NCBI GenBank assembly: GCA_947306025.1
Contig: CAMZFJ010000145.1
Location: 1 to 5,712, forward strand
Direction of reading: 5' to 3'
Length of the DNA stretch: 5,712 nucleotides
Source: an uncultured Fibrobacter sp.
GTDB lineage: Bacteria > Fibrobacterota > Fibrobacteria > Fibrobacterales > Fibrobacteraceae
Part shown: positions 1 to 5,712 of the stretch, in pieces
How the letters are laid out: each line of letters begins with the position of its first letter
Numbering within the stretch: the first letter of the stretch is position 1
Notes under the pieces: generated by a model
Database searches by the model: none
Told to the model about the DNA's origin: nothing
What the model saw: the letters and a program-made list of their open reading frames with translations, nothing else
Program-made: the position numbers and the translations under genes

Positions 1-1746
1 CATCAGTACAATCCAAATGACGCTCATTGCTCGGAATATCTGATTAACTATCCGTATTTGTATTACGGTTCGACGCGCGACCGTTATTGCAACTGGCAAT
101 TCCTGGAACACCTCAAAGAAGAATTTGGAGGTGGTTACAAAGGGGCGCACGAAGTCAACCGCATCTGGATGGAATCGATTCGCGATGGGGAAGATGGTCG
201 CATGGAGCAGACTCCGTTTAGCGCGATGATGATGGTCTATGGCTGGTCGCTAGAACAGTTGAATGAACAATTCGGAAAGTTCGCCATGAAAAACGCGACG
301 CTTGAATACGCTCCGGCAAAAAAGAGTTTGTATAAAAAGTCTTATGGCGATTATGAATTTAAAACGCGTCGTGACGCAAGCTGGGGCGACAATTACCGCA
401 GGCATACGCGTGTGACCATGCTGAACAAGATGGAGTGTGCCGCAGGCGAGGAGTGCGCGGACCGTTACATTTCGCCCTCTTACTGGGCTCCGCAGCGTTG
501 GGGGTACAACCTTGTGCGCATTTATCCGGAAACGGCGGGGAAGGTGACAATCAAGTTCCGCGGAATCGTGCAAGAGAAACCTACTGTTAGCGGATATAAA
601 TGCTTTGGCGACAATACCGACTACTACAAAGGAAAAACGTACAATTGGTGCAATTATGCACCGGACAAGTTACCCGATCCAAAATCGGGTTGGACTGTCG
701 GCCTTGTGGCGGAAGGTGCAGACGGTACGCCGCGATACAGCGAAATGAAGCATGGAACGGGTTTCAATCTTGAAATCGAGACGAAGGCGAACGATAAGGC
801 TTTGTGGCTTGCCGTGACGGCGACTCCGACCGAAATGCAGACGATTTTGTGGGACCAGTTCTACTACAGCATTTACCGCTATCCATACATGATCGAGGTC
901 GTGAACGGCAAGCCGGAAGGCTATAACAAGGACTTTTGGAAGCCCGCAAATGCAAGCGGCTATACTAAGCATGCAAATGGCGGCGGTCTCGTGAGCAACA
1001 AGGCCAAAGTGGCAGCAACGGCTTATGTGGGGCCCGATGCGGTCGTGAATGGCGGTACAGTTTCAGGAAACGCTCGCATTGAAGATTTTGCTGTCGTGAA
1101 TGGCGGAACAATTAGCGATAACGCCGTAGTTCGCGGGCGTGCTCTAGTGACTGCGGGAAACATCAGCGGCGATGCCGTGCTCGAAGAGGATGCTTGGCTC
1201 GTAAGCGGCACTATTAGCGGCAAGGCTAAAGTCGGTGCGATTTCGATTATCGTGAATACGACCGTGACCGACAATGCGCAGGTTTATGGCGTGATGTGGG
1301 CGGTAAACGGCAAGAAACTGTCCGGCACGGCTCAGCTTCGCGGCGATCTCGAAAACAACTTCGATAAGGAAATCTCAAAGGGAATTTTCTACGGCATGGT
1401 CGATAACGGAATGCTTGGCACTGCAAATTACGGTGCAAACCTCACGACGCCCCCGACCGATGCGACCGCAAGCATAGAAAATGCCAAGTGGTACGCCGTT
1501 GCGGATGATTCGATTGCTTCGGGCGATACGTCGAGAACCGCAATTCCGGTATTGCCACGCGAAGCCGATTTGAATTTCGTGCACGCAAGTCTTCAGGTTT
1601 TCGATCTTTCCGGTAAAAAGCTTGGTACAATTCTCTCGACGGATGATTTAAAATCTTCCCTCGTTGCAGCCGGATTCAATAACGGTGTCTATATCGTCCG
1701 TAACCCGCATGGCAAGCGGTCGCTACGCATTCTCCTGAACCGCTGA
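1..1746 (+). CDS. Svx/AvrXca-like (DUF6055-type) secreted protein with beta-helix and C-terminal sorting domain, 5'-truncated
   Basis: The reading frame is open from base 1 to the TGA at 1744-1746, giving 581 visible residues; the start and any signal peptide lie upstream. The TTG at 58 is an internal codon, because the family-like sequence (HCSEYLINYPYLYYGSTRDR) runs across it. Residues 1-110, with YYGSTRDRY, NWQFLEHLK and a W-rich helical stretch, resemble the Svx/AvrXca proteins of plant-associated bacteria (DUF6055). From memory, Svx is regarded as a gluzincin-type metallopeptidase; an HExxH site would lie before the window, so peptidase activity cannot be confirmed. Residues about 160-300 look beta-rich. 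Cysteines at 10, 30, 146, 151, 201 and 217 suggest disulfides and an extracytoplasmic location. Residues 326-449 form a left-handed beta-helix. Residues 530-581 (LQVFDLSGKKLG, then GVYIVRN and a basic end) resemble a type IX secretion type-A sorting domain, which implies outer-membrane export. The family call is from recognition, not a search. Confidence 0.72.
   Translation, partial: HQYNPNDAHCSEYLINYPYLYYGSTRDRYCNWQFLEHLKEEFGGGYKGAHEVNRIWMESIRDGEDGRMEQTPFSAMMMVYGWSLEQLNEQFGKFAMKNATLEYAPAKKSLYKKSYGDYEFKTRRDASWGDNYRRHTRVTMLNKMECAAGEECADRYISPSYWAPQRWGYNLVRIYPETAGKVTIKFRGIVQEKPTVSGYKCFGDNTDYYKGKTYNWCNYAPDKLPDPKSGWTVGLVAEGADGTPRYSEMKHGTGFNLEIETKANDKALWLAVTATPTEMQTILWDQFYYSIYRYPYMIEVVNGKPEGYNKDFWKPANASGYTKHANGGGLVSNKAKVAATAYVGPDAVVNGGTVSGNARIEDFAVVNGGTISDNAVVRGRALVTAGNISGDAVLEEDAWLVSGTISGKAKVGAISIIVNTTVTDNAQVYGVMWAVNGKKLSGTAQLRGDLENNFDKEISKGIFYGMVDNGMLGTANYGANLTTPPTDATASIENAKWYAVADDSIASGDTSRTAIPVLPREADLNFVHASLQVFDLSGKKLGTILSTDDLKSSLVAAGFNNGVYIVRNPHGKRSLRILLNR
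976..1347 (+). repeat. Left-handed beta-helix repeats encoded in the Svx-like gene
   Basis: About six imperfect repeats of 17-18 residues lie at protein residues 326-449. Successive turns begin SGNARIEDFAVVNG, SDNAVVRGRALVTAG, SGDAVLEEDAWLVSG, SGKAKVGAISIIVN, TDNAQVYGVMWAVNG and SGTAQLRGD. The spacing matches one triangular coil (three strands of about six residues) of a left-handed beta-helix, with Ala, Val or Ile at inward positions and Gly, Asn or Asp at turns. At DNA level two neighbouring turns keep an identical 14-base stretch, gtcgtgaatggcgg, at 1042-1055 and 1093-1106. They are 51 bases (17 codons) apart, which suggests growth by in-frame duplication. The helix sits between the catalytic-like core and the sorting domain, so a spacer or binding role is plausible. 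There is no sign of acyltransferase function. Confidence 0.8.
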
Positions 1747-1777
1747 AACTAAGATTTTACACCAGTCGATTATTTTA

Positions 1778-1813
1778 GACGCGATTTGCATTTGCCTTCG
1801 CGTCCTTTATTTT
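1778..1813 (+). terminator. Possible intrinsic terminator after the Svx-like gene
   Basis: GACGCGA (1778-1784) pairs perfectly with TCGCGTC (1798-1804) around a 13-base loop. It is followed by a T-rich but interrupted tract (ctttatttt). It begins 31 bases after the stop codon of the upstream gene. The stem is short at seven pairs, though GC-rich, and the T tract is broken by A, so termination may be partial. It lies immediately before the promoter-like element of the next gene. Confidence 0.45.
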
Positions 1814-1823
1814 GCTATTTTAT
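1785..1823 (+). promoter_or_regulatory. Putative promoter of the 766-residue exported protein gene
   Basis: The core is TTTTGCTATTTTAT at 1810-1823, ending 32 bases before the ATG at 1856. The same 14 bases recur upstream of the paralogous gene at 4258-4271, which is the main evidence that they are a functional element. TATTTT could serve as the -10 box. TTTG occurs at 1785-1788 and 1791-1794, spaced 21-27 bases before TATTTTAT, and could act as a weak upstream box like the -33 element of Bacteroidota promoters. The upstream-box assignment is uncertain. Confidence 0.4.
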
Positions 1824-1855
1824 CCGTCAAGAATAAAAGTTATAAGGAAGGAATC

Positions 1856-4156
1856 ATGAATACGACAACGCTTCTTGCACACCGCCTTTTGGGTGCGTTG
1901 GTCCTTGCACTCTGCTTTGGCAATGTGCATGCGTCCATGGCAAGACCCGATTTGGACCATTTCTATTCGTCCAGGAACCGCTATTTGTACACTCCGAAAA
2001 TCGTCTGTTGCAAGAATAATGCGAAGTTCAACGATCCTTCGACAGCCTTGAAACTCGAAGTCGCCAGCGCGGATTCGAGCATTCCCCGATTTGATGAAAA
2101 TTTTGAGATTCCGCATGTCAAAAGCGGTCATTCCTTGACGTTCTCCATTTACTCTTCTTATTTTTGGGGTCCTAGTGCAAATTTGAAAGTAGGCGATTAT
2201 TGGTATAGTGTTTCTGAAATAATCGGTAAGGTCGATGCCGTGAGGACAAACATCATGCTTGCCATGAAGGGCAATATGAGAGAATACAAGGACACGCTGT
2301 TGTTGGACTTGCCTGGCCTCAAAAAGACGATGGATTCCTTGAATTCGAAGATGGGTTCTCGACGGTATTCCGATTTCTTTTCGTCTATCAATCTCAACTT
2401 GATGCATGATGCCGATTCCAAGGTGGAGTCCATTGATCTCCTGACGCTGAAAGAAGATTCTTGCATGTCGAACACGTATGCCAAATTGTCGGGCATCGAT
2501 TTCAAGCTCAATACGGATAGCGTACATCTGGATTTGGGACCCCTGAAAAAAGATTCTCCCCTCAATGCTGTTGTTTCGTTCGATTTTAAAATTTCGAAAT
2601 TCAAGAAGAATCCTGAACTGAATACAAATTTCAAGTCATTTGTCCTGGAAATGCCCGGATTGACGTCCGAGGATACGAAAGGCTGGCCGGCTCGGATCAA
2701 GGACGGCAATTACAAGATTTTCCTGTCCAAGGATGGGGCGAAGGATAACCTGGAGTTGATAGATGAAATAGGGGAGGTGTATTTTTCGCTGAAGGGTTAT
2801 TATTGGGCTTTGGACATTGTCGAAATCCCATTTCTTGAAAAAAAGGAATTCTCCTATGGAAAGAGTAAATACAGCATAAGGGAGATTGTCGAAAATCTCG
2901 ATGAGTATCTCCACATTGTCGAATATGGCGTGGATTGTGCTATTGGCGATGACAACAAGATAAATCTCTCTGATGCGAAAAAAGTAATGGATAGCATTTT
3001 CGTGAAAAAAATCCCGTTGGGCGGAGTGTCCATATTGAACCGCACTCTACGGGATGTGCGGAAGGAATATGACGAACGCGATTTTGTGAAGTTGTATGGA
3101 GATTCTTTGCCGACTGTTTCCGGTGGCGTGCCGTTGCATGAAGGGAAGAATTATATTGTTCTTAAAATTTCGCCCCAAAAGCTGATGTATCTCCCGAAAT
3201 TCGATGTGGATATGAAAAATACACAACGTTTTGATGCCGAAGTCGATGTCTATGTTAAAATTCTGATTTATCTCGCGAAAGGGGGCACTCTAGTCTATGA
3301 CGCTATAATTCTTGACAAGGTGGATTTGTCGTTGTCCAACCATGTTTATTCCATGGGGGTCGGAATGTTTGATACCAAGTTCGGAGATGGTCATGAGGAA
3401 AATTATGGAAAGCTCCGCTACAATGTAAGTATAAATGCGAAAGATGCAGATTCTGTGATGAGGGCTCATCCGTCTATGGTCGTGGATTTTGATTCCCTCT
3501 CGTTCAAGGTTGGCTATTCTGTTGTTTTGCCCATGAAGAACAAAGGCGGCAGGGAAAAGTTTACTTACGATTTTAACCGTGGCGAATGGAATGTACCCGT
3601 TCCTTTAAAACGTTTTACCTCGTTCACTGGTGAAGATTTGCTAGCCCATGTCTATGCCGTCGAGAACGCCCTACGTGAGTTGCGCAACCATGTGGAAGGT
3701 TCGGCGACGGCGGATTCCATTGGCGAGGCTGTCAAAAACGTTGCGGCGGTTGTCGGGAAAATGGATCGTGTCGTCTTCGTGGATACTACGAAATACAACA
3801 GCTACGGCCTTGTGAAAAACATGGGCGCAAAGTACCGCAGGAGCTTTGGCGACGTGCAGGATTTTGCCGAAAAATTTAACAGTGCCTGGAAAAATGTCTT
3901 TGGAACCAAAGGCCTGTGCAAAATCGAATTTCTCGATGCCAAGAAAAAAGCGGTCGCTGTTCAGCGGGACTTGTTCAAGGGAAAGGTCGCCTATGCAAAA
4001 ATCTCGTTCGACCTGGACTTCGGATTGCGACCGGATTTCGGGCAGGAGCTGGTAAAAATACTGCGTAAACGTCTGGCGGAATTCCCGACAAAGGCTCAAG
4101 TCGCATTCTCCCGAGACGGAAAATTGACCATCGATTTACTGGTTGAATTTAAGTAA
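1856..4156 (+). CDS. Exported protein of unrecognised family, complete copy of a tandem paralog pair
   Basis: This is a complete 766-residue protein that I cannot assign to a known family. The ATG start is supported by AAGGAAGG at 1844-1851, four bases upstream, and by a signal peptide that begins at once: a basic residue (R10), a hydrophobic core at 11-21, and a likely signal peptidase I site after VHA (residue 26). The mature protein has no second membrane segment, lipobox or sorting domain, so a periplasmic or secreted location fits. PKIVCCKNN (47-55) follows the signal peptide; other motifs are KIPLGGV (385-391) and LHEGKN (427-432), all shared with the next gene. Three related units start near residues 110, 331 and 580, each with a helical E-I/L stretch followed by strand-like sequence ending in patterns such as SFDFK (241-245), DVYVK (464-468) and SFDLD (717-721). 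No catalytic signature is visible. Flanking hairpins and its own promoter-like element suggest a single-gene transcript. Confidence 0.9.
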   Translation: MNTTTLLAHRLLGALVLALCFGNVHASMARPDLDHFYSSRNRYLYTPKIVCCKNNAKFNDPSTALKLEVASADSSIPRFDENFEIPHVKSGHSLTFSIYSSYFWGPSANLKVGDYWYSVSEIIGKVDAVRTNIMLAMKGNMREYKDTLLLDLPGLKKTMDSLNSKMGSRRYSDFFSSINLNLMHDADSKVESIDLLTLKEDSCMSNTYAKLSGIDFKLNTDSVHLDLGPLKKDSPLNAVVSFDFKISKFKKNPELNTNFKSFVLEMPGLTSEDTKGWPARIKDGNYKIFLSKDGAKDNLELIDEIGEVYFSLKGYYWALDIVEIPFLEKKEFSYGKSKYSIREIVENLDEYLHIVEYGVDCAIGDDNKINLSDAKKVMDSIFVKKIPLGGVSILNRTLRDVRKEYDERDFVKLYGDSLPTVSGGVPLHEGKNYIVLKISPQKLMYLPKFDVDMKNTQRFDAEVDVYVKILIYLAKGGTLVYDAIILDKVDLSLSNHVYSMGVGMFDTKFGDGHEENYGKLRYNVSINAKDADSVMRAHPSMVVDFDSLSFKVGYSVVLPMKNKGGREKFTYDFNRGEWNVPVPLKRFTSFTGEDLLAHVYAVENALRELRNHVEGSATADSIGEAVKNVAAVVGKMDRVVFVDTTKYNSYGLVKNMGAKYRRSFGDVQDFAEKFNSAWKNVFGTKGLCKIEFLDAKKKAVAVQRDLFKGKVAYAKISFDLDFGLRPDFGQELVKILRKRLAEFPTKAQVAFSRDGKLTIDLLVEFK
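2183..4030 (+). repeat. Three diverged internal repeat units in the 766-residue protein
   Basis: By hand alignment, unit 1 covers about residues 110-250 (2183-2605), unit 2 about 331-470 (2846-3265) and unit 3 about 580-725 (3593-4030). Units 1 and 2 share YSVSEI/YSIREI (117-122, 339-344) and DLLTLKEDS/DFVKLYGDS (194-202, 409-417). They also share LDLGPLK/LKISPQK (225-231, 436-442) and a terminal strand, with offsets of 211-222 residues. Unit 3 is weaker: FTGEDL (590-595), IEFLDAKK (690-697) and SFDLDF (717-722) fit the same order at an offset of about 250. Units 1-2 are fairly well supported because the same pattern appears in the paralog; unit 3 is tentative. Confidence 0.55.
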
Positions 4157-4210
4157 GAGACTGATGTAGAAAAGCCCCGGATTGGCCACAAGTTCTTTGA
4201 TAAAATTTTT

Positions 4211-4230
4211 TTTTATTTTGTAAAATAAAA
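4211..4230. repeat. All-A/T inverted repeat between the two paralogs
   Basis: TTTTATTTT (4211-4219) and AAAATAAAA (4222-4230) are perfect inverted copies separated by GT. The left arm extends a run of nine T at 4206-4214. As RNA the outer pairs could form a weak hairpin. Its right arm shares AAAA (4227-4230) with the stem of the next hairpin, so the two structures exclude each other in part. It may be only low-complexity intergenic sequence. Confidence 0.4.
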
Positions 4231-4261
4231 CGCTGTTTGCAGAAATGTGAACAGCGTTTTT
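4227..4261 (+). terminator. Intrinsic terminator after the 766-residue protein gene
   Basis: AAAACGCTGTT (4227-4237) pairs perfectly with AACAGCGTTTT (4250-4260) over 11 bases around a 12-base loop, and T continues to 4261. The flanking A and T tracts make it potentially bidirectional. It starts 70 bases after the TAA stop (4154-4156). Its T tract runs directly into the promoter-like element of the next gene, so upstream transcription would end where the downstream gene's own transcription begins. Confidence 0.75.
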
Positions 4262-4271
4262 GCTATTTTAT
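4258..4271 (+). promoter_or_regulatory. Putative promoter core of the second paralog
   Basis: TTTTGCTATTTTAT is identical to 1810-1823 upstream of the first paralog and ends 42 bases before the ATG at 4314. It overlaps the T tract of the preceding terminator. A TTTG at 4236-4239, 24 bases before TATTTTAT, could be an upstream box, but the spacing differs from the first copy. The repeated element and its similar position support promoter function; no transcription start can be placed from sequence alone. Confidence 0.4.
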
Positions 4272-4313
4272 GAATTAATCTGTGTGAAATTTAAAGTGTT
4301 ACGAGGTGGAATC

Positions 4314-5712
4314 ATGAGTTTTTACAATCTAATGAAAAAGGTTTTGTTTACTGTTTTTTGTACCTTTGTTTTTGCGGGTGCGGTGAATAGCGCTAAACTA
4401 AATTTGGGGTACGTGGTGCCAAAATCTATGTCTGATGACTGGCATAATTTGAAAAAGCTGCTGGGTACTCCGTATAAACCAAAAATTGTTTGTTGTAAAA
4501 ATAATCCAGCAAACAATAAAACTTCCAATCTTTATGTAATCGACTCAAACTCTCTTGTTCCCAAATTAAAAGAGAATTTTTTACTCCCATATATAGAAAA
4601 GAACGTTAGTTTATTTGATTCTTCTCCTAAACAAAAAATAAGAATTCGTTCGAAATGGTATAATATTCAAGAAATTTTGAATGCAACGGATGAGATTAGA
4701 AAAAAAATAATGCATTCTTTGCGTGACAACATCAAGGAAAATGGGGATTTTTTGCAATTGGATTTAATTGGTGTAAAAAAATCTAAATCTGTATTTTGCT
4801 ATAAACGGGTAACAGAAGGATTCTTTTCATCAATAAACATCAAGATGAATATGATTGCAAATTCGGTAAAAAAATCAGTAGATCTATTATCCTTAAAAGA
4901 TAATTCCACTATGGTGAATGAATCTGTTGATTTGCTTGGACTTGAATTCAATTTTACGACCGATAGCTTATGGGTTGAATTTGGCCCAATCCGCAAGAAA
5001 ATGCAACTTGATGCATCTGTTAATTTCGACTTTGTATTTAAAAAAAAAGGCGATAGCTCGTTTGTGAAAACGATTTTTAAATCATTCTTTTTTGAATTCC
5101 CTGGAATAACAGCTGAAGCAACGAAAGATTTATTGCTCCATGTTGAAAAAGACAATTTGAAAATTTTTATTACAAAAGCAGAAATTGATGATAATGTTGT
5201 TTTGGATGATTTTATTGATCTATTCTATCTATCGATGGAATATTATTACAATTCTCTTAATGAACGTAAAATACCATTTTTGGATAATGATGCTTTTTTA
5301 ATTCGAGGAGTGAATTATAATTTTAGTGAAATAGGGAAAGTTGTTGACGATTATGGTAAAATTGTCCAATTTGCCTTATCGGAATTCGATGATAGTCTTA
5401 AAACTGATTTTGCTGAGGTGAAAAATAAGATTGATAGCATTGTAGAAAAAAAGATTCCGTTAGGTGGGGTTGCTGTATTGAATAAGGTATTAAAGGATGA
5501 AGCTGATGAATACAATGACCATGATTTTATTGTCCTGAAAGGAGACTCTGCGACGAAAGTATCTGGTGTACTTCAATTGCATGAAGGTAAAAATGTTCTC
5601 GTATATAAGATTTGGCCAAAGTCTGTTAAGTATGCTGAGGATATAGATTTTGATTCATTTAACGTTTCAAATCCCAATGTTCAATATGAAATCTATGTCA
5701 AATTTATTGTCT
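4314..5712 (+). CDS. Exported protein, second tandem paralog, 3'-truncated by the window end
   Basis: The frame is open from ATG 4314 to the last base, giving 466 visible residues. GAGGTGG at 4303-4309, four bases upstream, favours this start over the Met at residue 7; the context GGAATCATGA is the same as at the first paralog. The signal peptide has KK at 8-9, a hydrophobic core at 10-24 and likely cleavage near NSA (25-27). The visible part aligns with about residues 1-471 of the upstream protein, so roughly 295 residues would be missing if the lengths match. Shared motifs are PKIVCCKNN (56-64, first line of the mature protein), KIPLGGV (380-386) and LHEGKN (422-427). Identity is roughly one third in the best-aligned stretches by eye. 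Two internal units are visible. Composition is much more AT-rich than the upstream copy. No known domain or catalytic motif is recognised, and function is unknown. Confidence 0.9.
   Translation, partial: MSFYNLMKKVLFTVFCTFVFAGAVNSAKLNLGYVVPKSMSDDWHNLKKLLGTPYKPKIVCCKNNPANNKTSNLYVIDSNSLVPKLKENFLLPYIEKNVSLFDSSPKQKIRIRSKWYNIQEILNATDEIRKKIMHSLRDNIKENGDFLQLDLIGVKKSKSVFCYKRVTEGFFSSINIKMNMIANSVKKSVDLLSLKDNSTMVNESVDLLGLEFNFTTDSLWVEFGPIRKKMQLDASVNFDFVFKKKGDSSFVKTIFKSFFFEFPGITAEATKDLLLHVEKDNLKIFITKAEIDDNVVLDDFIDLFYLSMEYYYNSLNERKIPFLDNDAFLIRGVNYNFSEIGKVVDDYGKIVQFALSEFDDSLKTDFAEVKNKIDSIVEKKIPLGGVAVLNKVLKDEADEYNDHDFIVLKGDSATKVSGVLQLHEGKNVLVYKIWPKSVKYAEDIDFDSFNVSNPNVQYEIYVKFIV
4623..5712 (+). repeat. Two internal repeat units in the second paralog
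   Basis: Unit 1 is about residues 104-245 (4623-5048) and unit 2 about 323-466 (5280-5712, cut by the window end). The clearest pair is IRIRSKWYNIQEI (109-121) and FLIRGVNYNFSEI (328-340), offset 219 residues. DLLSLKDNS (190-198) and DFIVLKGDS (404-412) follow at an offset of 214. These offsets match those of the upstream paralog, so the duplication predates the separation of the two genes. Confidence 0.6.

Noticed and set aside
976..1347. Hexapeptide-type acyltransferase domain
   Set aside because: The repeats form a left-handed beta-helix, but the coil sequence lacks a catalytic His loop and sits in a secreted protein between other modules, so a structural role is more likely.
58..1746. 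TTG at 58 as the start of the first gene
   Set aside because: The frame stays open to base 1 with family-like residues upstream, and there is no ribosome binding site before 58. The gene is simply cut by the window edge.
1904..1915. Possible lipoprotein box around Cys20 of the 766-residue protein (LALC)
   Set aside because: The residue before Cys is Leu rather than Gly, Ala or Ser, the Cys is within the hydrophobic core, and a good signal peptidase I site (VHA) follows. The paralog has no lipobox either.
1820..2527. Antisense open frame of 235 codons
   Set aside because: It lies opposite the well-supported exported protein gene and has no signal peptide, recognisable motif or ribosome binding site. 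It looks like a reverse-strand shadow of the coding sequence.
3846..4055. Overlapping + strand frame of 69 codons
   Set aside because: It is out of frame inside the 766-residue protein gene, whose own frame carries the paralog-related and repeat-unit sequence. Its product looks like random basic sequence.
3671..4099. Antisense open frame of 142 codons
   Set aside because: It is opposite the GC-richer 3' part of the same gene, where long antisense frames arise by chance, and no family features are seen.
4157..4313. Riboswitch or small RNA in the 157-base gap
   Set aside because: Only a simple terminator hairpin, an A/T inverted repeat and a promoter-like element are visible; no conserved riboswitch core could be recognised.

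Overview
The window looks like part of a chromosome from a Fibrobacter-type (Fibrobacterota) bacterium. This is an inference from three things: a Svx/AvrXca-like secreted protein ending in a type IX-like C-terminal sorting domain, signal-peptide proteins with no known domain, and AT-rich intergenic regions with one promoter-like element per gene. No taxonomic marker gene is present, so the assignment is tentative.

Layout: three genes on the + strand, all apparently exported and each with its own expression signals. Positions 1-1746 hold the 3' part of a large secreted protein. It has a Svx/AvrXca (DUF6055-like) core, a beta-rich region, a left-handed beta-helix of about six 17-18-residue turns, and a C-terminal sorting domain. 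Positions 1747-1855 hold a short hairpin and a promoter-like element. Positions 1856-4156 hold a complete 766-residue exported protein of no family I recognise. Positions 4157-4313 hold a strong terminator-like hairpin, an all-A/T inverted repeat and a second copy of the promoter-like element. Positions 4314-5712 hold the first 466 residues of another exported protein, cut by the window end.

The main observation is that the second and third genes are tandem paralogs. They align along the whole visible length of the third gene and share PKIVCCKNN just after the signal peptide, KIPLGGV, and LHEGKN. Each is also internally repetitive: two units about 215-220 residues apart are visible in both, and a third, weaker unit lies in the C-terminal part of the complete copy. 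The copies differ sharply in composition (about 45% GC against about 30%, from hand-counted lines), although the protein motifs are kept.

The paralogs' function cannot be read from the sequence. They have signal peptides but no lipobox, membrane anchor or sorting domain, so periplasmic or freely secreted locations fit best. Nothing ties them functionally to the Svx-like gene beyond adjacency and shared export. No RNA genes, mobile elements or CRISPR arrays were seen.
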